A stretch of 64,000 nt of DNA, from positions 207,876 through 271,875 of the forward strand of contig NZ_MRCD01000001.1 in assembly GCF_001904745.1 (NCBI RefSeq), in the 5' to 3' direction. The DNA is from Calothrix sp. HK-06 (lineage in GTDB: Bacteria; Cyanobacteriota; Cyanobacteriia; Cyanobacteriales; Nostocaceae). The notes beneath the pieces are model-generated. The model was not told where the DNA came from. It ran no database searches and saw only the letters and a list, made by a program, of their open reading frames with translations. This document shows positions 60,787-64,000 of this stretch, one piece after another. Position numbers and translations under genes: made by a program. Position 1 is the first letter of the stretch, and each line of letters opens with the position of its first letter.

Positions 60787-62658
60787 ATGAGTGATACTAT
60801 ACTATCGGTTCGCAACCTGCGTGTTGAGTTTCCAGGGGATGGTAGAACCGTCAAAGCTGTTGATAATATATCGTTTGACCTGCGTCGTGGCGAAACTCTC
60901 GGCATTGTAGGAGAATCTGGAAGCGGCAAGTCTGTTACTTCGTTTGCTGTCATGGGTTTGTTACAGTCTCCGGGACGGGTAACTAACGGTGAAATTTTGT
61001 TTTCTGCCCAGCCAAATACCCCACCTGTTAATTTGGTGGAACTACCTGCGAAGCAAATGCAGCTTTACCGGGGTGGTGATATTGCGATGATTTTCCAAGA
61101 ACCGATGAGTTCACTTAACCCTGTATTTACTATTGGGTATCAACTTATTGAAGCTATTTTACGTCACCAAAATATTTCTGCTGGGGAAGCAAAACAAAAA
61201 GCTATCGCTGGTTTGCAAGAGGTTAAGCTTCTTCCTAGCGATGAGCAGTTACGTGAGCAGTATTTGGACACAGCAAAACAAGCTGGTTCATCTGTGGAAC
61301 CTCAAAAAATTTCTGAGCTAGTTAACCTGCACAAAGATTCAATGCTTCAACGTTATCCCCATCAACTTTCGGGGGGACAACTGCAACGGGTGATGATAGC
61401 GATGGCTATTTCTTGTAACCCGTTATTACTAATTGCTGATGAACCTACTACTGCGCTTGATGTTACTGTACAAGCAACAATTATTGATTTGCTACGCGAG
61501 TTACAACAAACGCGCGATATGGCGTTGATTTTTATTACTCACGATTTAGGCTTAATATCAGAAGTTGCTGATAAGATCGCTGTAATGTATAAAGGTAATG
61601 TCGTTGAGCAAGGCGCCTCTAATCAAATTTTTAATAATCCTCAGCATCCATATACTAAAGGATTAGTTGCGTGTCGTCCAACACTTAATAGCCGTCCTGT
61701 GAAGCTTCTTACCGTTTCTGATTATATGAGCGTTGAAGAAACACCAACAGGAGAAATGCTTATTCAAGGTAAATCACCCTCGGAACCTATTGAAATTAGT
61801 TTTGAAGAAATTAATCGGCGCCTAGATAACCTTGACAAAGAACCAGCACTCGTACAAATCAAAAATCTGAAAGTCGGTTTTCCTATAAAAGGAGTATTTG
61901 GTGCTACTAAACGCTACTTCTGGGCGGTAAATGATGTATCGTTTGATATCAAACACGGCGAAACCTTGGGACTTGTGGGTGAGTCGGGATGTGGAAAAAG
62001 TACGCTCGCTCGTACATTGTTAAGACTTATTGAACCAACTACTGGGCAAATTATCTTTGAAAATAATAATATAACTCAACTCAAAGGTGAAGAATTACAA
62101 AAATTACGGCGCCAGATGCAAATTGTATTCCAAAATCCATTTAGTGCCCTCGACCCACGCATGAAAGTTGGGGAAGCAATAATGGAGCCTTTGGTAATTC
62201 ACAGCATTGGTAAAAGCAAAAAAGAACAACGCGAACGTGCAGCGTATCTTCTCGAACGAGTCGGACTTAGTGCTGACGCAATGAACCGCTACCCACACCA
62301 ATTTTCTGGAGGACAACGGCAACGGGTTTGTATCGCACGTGCTCTAGCTTTAAATCCTAAATTTATTATTTGCGACGAGTCAGTGTCCGCACTCGATGTA
62401 TCTGTACAAGCACAGGTACTAAACTTGCTTAAAGAACTGCAAGAAGAATTTGGTTTGACTTATATATTTATTTCTCACGATTTGAGCGTAGTCAAATTTA
62501 TGAGTGATAGAATTATGGTCATGAACCGTGGTCAAATCGTTGAAGAAGGCAGAGCCGAAGAAATTTACCGCGAACCAAAACAAGAATACACGCAAAAGCT
62601 CATTGCATCAATTCCTACAGGTAGCGCTGAAAGAATTAAGCAACGCCAAGCCTCATAA
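60787..62658 (+). CDS. Fused double ATPase of an oligopeptide/dipeptide ABC transporter
   Basis: A 623-residue protein with two complete ABC modules in one chain, as in GsiA/DppD-DppF fusions. First: Walker [10 protein letters not shown]-loop [15 protein letters not shown], signature LSGGQLQRV, Walker [13 protein letters not shown]. Second (from about residue 355): Walker [21 protein letters not shown], signature FSGGQRQRV, Walker [13 protein letters not shown]. The Asp-Glu-Ser of the second Walker B (DES) is normal for this family. Each is followed by the oppD/F-type C-terminal end. It should power uptake of peptides or similar solutes; permease and binding protein genes are not in this window. 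Confidence 0.94.
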   Translation: MSDTILSVRNLRVEFPGDGRTVKAVDNISFDLRRGETLGIVGESGSGKSVTSFAVMGLLQSPGRVTNGEILFSAQPNTPPVNLVELPAKQMQLYRGGDIAMIFQEPMSSLNPVFTIGYQLIEAILRHQNISAGEAKQKAIAGLQEVKLLPSDEQLREQYLDTAKQAGSSVEPQKISELVNLHKDSMLQRYPHQLSGGQLQRVMIAMAISCNPLLLIADEPTTALDVTVQATIIDLLRELQQTRDMALIFITHDLGLISEVADKIAVMYKGNVVEQGASNQIFNNPQHPYTKGLVACRPTLNSRPVKLLTVSDYMSVEETPTGEMLIQGKSPSEPIEISFEEINRRLDNLDKEPALVQIKNLKVGFPIKGVFGATKRYFWAVNDVSFDIKHGETLGLVGESGCGKSTLARTLLRLIEPTTGQIIFENNNITQLKGEELQKLRRQMQIVFQNPFSALDPRMKVGEAIMEPLVIHSIGKSKKEQRERAAYLLERVGLSADAMNRYPHQFSGGQRQRVCIARALALNPKFIICDESVSALDVSVQAQVLNLLKELQEEFGLTYIFISHDLSVVKFMSDRIMVMNRGQIVEEGRAEEIYREPKQEYTQKLIASIPTGSAERIKQRQAS

Positions 62659-62683
62659 AATAAATCTCTTGTGCAAAAATCTT

Positions 62684-62710
62684 GTGGAACGGGCATCCTG
62701 CCCGTCCAAC
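62684..62710. repeat. ACGGGCATCCTGCCCGT hairpin after the ABC gene
   Basis: GGGCA-class inverted repeat 26 bases after the stop codon, related to 14481-14502. Confidence 0.6.
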
Positions 62711-62816
62711 TTAGATTAAAATCAAAAGTTATTTTTATGACTAATTTATGCTGATGACATAATATTTATAGCTTTACAGGCACTTGTGACACCGTAGATG
62801 GTGCTATAGTAGTGTC

Positions 62817-62906
62817 ATGTCTACCAGTTCTTTATTTCGTGTCGTTATAGACACCAATGTTGTGTTTGAGGGTTTAACAAAGCTCAAATTATTTAAAGAT
62901 AACTAA
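62817..62906 (+). pseudogene. Truncated PIN-domain toxin remnant
   Basis: An ATG at 62817 opens a 29-codon frame whose FRVVIDTNVVFEGLTK is the typical first strand of VapC/PIN toxins, with the first metal-binding Asp. The frame then stops at TAA 62904, so only about a fifth of a PIN domain is left. Confidence 0.6.
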
Positions 62907-62918
62907 AGTAAACATACT

Positions 62919-62990
62919 ATGATTGACTTAAAGATTGAAATTCCAGATTCTTTGTATAGACAAATAAAAATTTTAGCGACAAAAGAATAA
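62919..62990 (+). pseudogene. Truncated ribbon-helix-helix antitoxin remnant
   Basis: An ATG at 62919 opens a 23-codon frame, IDLKIEIPDSLYRQIKILAT, resembling the start of an RHH antitoxin, ending in TAA at 62988-62990. It follows the PIN remnant after 12 bases. Together they are the relic of a toxin-antitoxin pair, possibly with the order changed by decay. Confidence 0.5.
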
Positions 62991-63044
62991 ATTGTAAATT
63001 TAGATATTTCACTTACGTTCAGCATAACAATTTAAAATAAAATA

Positions 63045-63905
63045 ATGTTTGCCAAAATTAGAGATACGGAAATATTCTTTGATATTGAAGGGTGTAGTGT
63101 AGTAGTTGAAAATAACCGTACTTATACTAAACCTACTGCTTTTTTAATACACGGTGGTCCCGGCGCCGACCATACTGGTTACAAGCCGACTTTTTCAGCT
63201 TTAACACGTAGATTGCAATTAGTTTATTTTGACCACCGTGGACAAGGACGTTCTCAACGCGGCGCCAAGGAAACCTACACTCTCGATAATAATGTCGAGG
63301 ATATGGAAGCTTTGCGTCAATATTTGGGACTTGACAAAATTGTCGTTATCGGCACTTCGTATGGTGGTATGGTTGGGCTATCGTATGCTGTACGATATCC
63401 ACAAAATGTCTCGCATCTTATTATCATTGTCAGCACTGCGAGTTATAAATTCTTGGAACGGGCAAAGCAAATTTTAGCCGAACGTGGAACTGAAGCACAA
63501 AATCTGATTGCCCAGCGACTTTGGGATGGTAATTTTGAGAATGAAGAACAATTGCGCGATTACTTTAAAATTCTGGCGCCGATGTATTCGCTGAAACATG
63601 ACCCAAATACCTCTGTAAAGGTTTGGGATAATAAAATTCTCTCAATAGATGCAATTAATGAAGCATTTGGTGGATTTCTACGAACTTACGATGTGCGTGA
63701 CCAATTATACAAGATTACCGCACCTACATTGGTAATAGGTGGGCGCCATGATTGGATATGCGCTCCTGAATTTTCAGAAGAAATTGCTTCATGTATTAAA
63801 AACGCTGACTTGAGAATTTTTGAGAATAGTAGCCATTTAATCCGTGCAGATGAACCAGAAGCTTTAATGGATGCAATAAATGGATTTTTGGTTTACAAAA
63901 GTTAA
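63045..63905 (+). CDS. Alpha/beta hydrolase, proline-iminopeptidase-like
   Basis: A 286-residue alpha/beta-hydrolase. Oxyanion-hole text LIHGGPGADHTGY and YFDHRGQGRS are typical of the proline iminopeptidase (peptidase S33) group. The nucleophile serine lies in GTSYGGMVG, the acid Asp in GRHDWICAPEFS and the His in NSSHLIRADEPE. Substrate is unknown; the group includes iminopeptidases and other small-molecule hydrolases. No signal peptide, so cytoplasmic. It stands alone, after the toxin-antitoxin relic. Confidence 0.88.
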   Translation: MFAKIRDTEIFFDIEGCSVVVENNRTYTKPTAFLIHGGPGADHTGYKPTFSALTRRLQLVYFDHRGQGRSQRGAKETYTLDNNVEDMEALRQYLGLDKIVVIGTSYGGMVGLSYAVRYPQNVSHLIIIVSTASYKFLERAKQILAERGTEAQNLIAQRLWDGNFENEEQLRDYFKILAPMYSLKHDPNTSVKVWDNKILSIDAINEAFGGFLRTYDVRDQLYKITAPTLVIGGRHDWICAPEFSEEIASCIKNADLRIFENSSHLIRADEPEALMDAINGFLVYKS

Positions 63906-64000
63906 AACCATAACTTAACATTTGATTTATAATATAATCATTTTCACTTTTCTTTACATACTTATGATTATAATATGCCCCGACACATATAAAATTTGAC

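Larger units (their letters stand above)
5469..63746. repeat. GGCGCC highly iterated palindrome, about 100 copies
   Basis: By eye I found about 99 GGCGCC sites, in both genes and spacers, on average one per 600-650 bases; at about 39-40% GC some 3-4 would be expected by chance. Examples: 9422, 16109, 16144, 26034, 26142, 53706, 53738, 63159, 63261. The classic HIP1 octamer GCGATCGC was seen only once (4498-4505). The sites are sparse or absent in 1-5468 and 40730-45238. Confidence 0.85.

Overview
The window comes from a heterocyst-forming cyanobacterium (order Nostocales). The evidence is a near-complete heterocyst glycolipid (hgl) gene island, a CpcT phycobilin lyase, XisH/XisI excision-control genes, a giant Ser/Thr kinase-AAA-histidine kinase hybrid, WG-repeat, PEP-CTERM and DUF4058 proteins, low GC content and many short dispersed palindromes. 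No rRNA, tRNA or CRISPR array was seen. Genus and species cannot be told from the sequence.

Region by region. 1-21 kb is mainly core and signalling genes: the hybrid kinase, an AONS-like PLP enzyme, coaD with an overlapping DivIVA-like gene, lgt, cobM, a MIF-like tautomerase, an H-NOX/HNOBA histidine kinase NO-sensing pair, rlmN, an SDR, a MESH1-like HD hydrolase, a Mn catalase, a WG-repeat protein, xisH-xisI and an orphan amino-acid binding protein. 21-43 kb is hetI and the leftward hgl synthase operon: hglE, a small CarboxypepD-like gene, hglD, hglC, hglA, hglB. 44-56 kb holds a ParB/methyltransferase-like gene, then the rightward hgdB-hgdC-hgdA export and epimerase genes, a glycosyltransferase, a DUF2141 protein, a leftward HetN-like SDR plus GMC oxidoreductase, and hglT. 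56-64 kb holds a TPR protein, cpcT, a GHL10-like protein, a fused oligopeptide ABC ATPase, a decayed toxin-antitoxin pair and an alpha/beta hydrolase.

How they work together: HetI arms the acyl carrier domains of HglE and HglB. HglE/D/C/A form a PfaABCD-like iterative polyketide/fatty-acid synthase that builds the long-chain alcohol, and HglB releases it reductively. HglT and probably HgdA and the other glycosyltransferase supply and attach the sugar. HgdB/HgdC help deposit the lipid outside the outer membrane. The SDR/GMC pair could set the hydroxyl/keto state of the chain (inference).

Most striking: hglE is split inside its ketosynthase domain by a 3.0-kb element carrying an XisF-like large serine recombinase, a recombinase remnant and a PEP-CTERM gene. 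The two halves (42890-42360 and 39368-34539, minus strand) rejoin in frame at a shared TTGA core, giving a predicted 1779-residue HglE. This is a developmentally excised 'hglE element' layout. Second, the palindrome GGCGCC occurs about 100 times by eye (roughly 3-4 expected), while classic HIP1 (GCGATCGC) was seen once, so this genome seems to use a different highly iterated palindrome. Third, hetN is missing from its usual place beside hetI, and the only HetN-like SDR in the window lacks the RGSGR motif.
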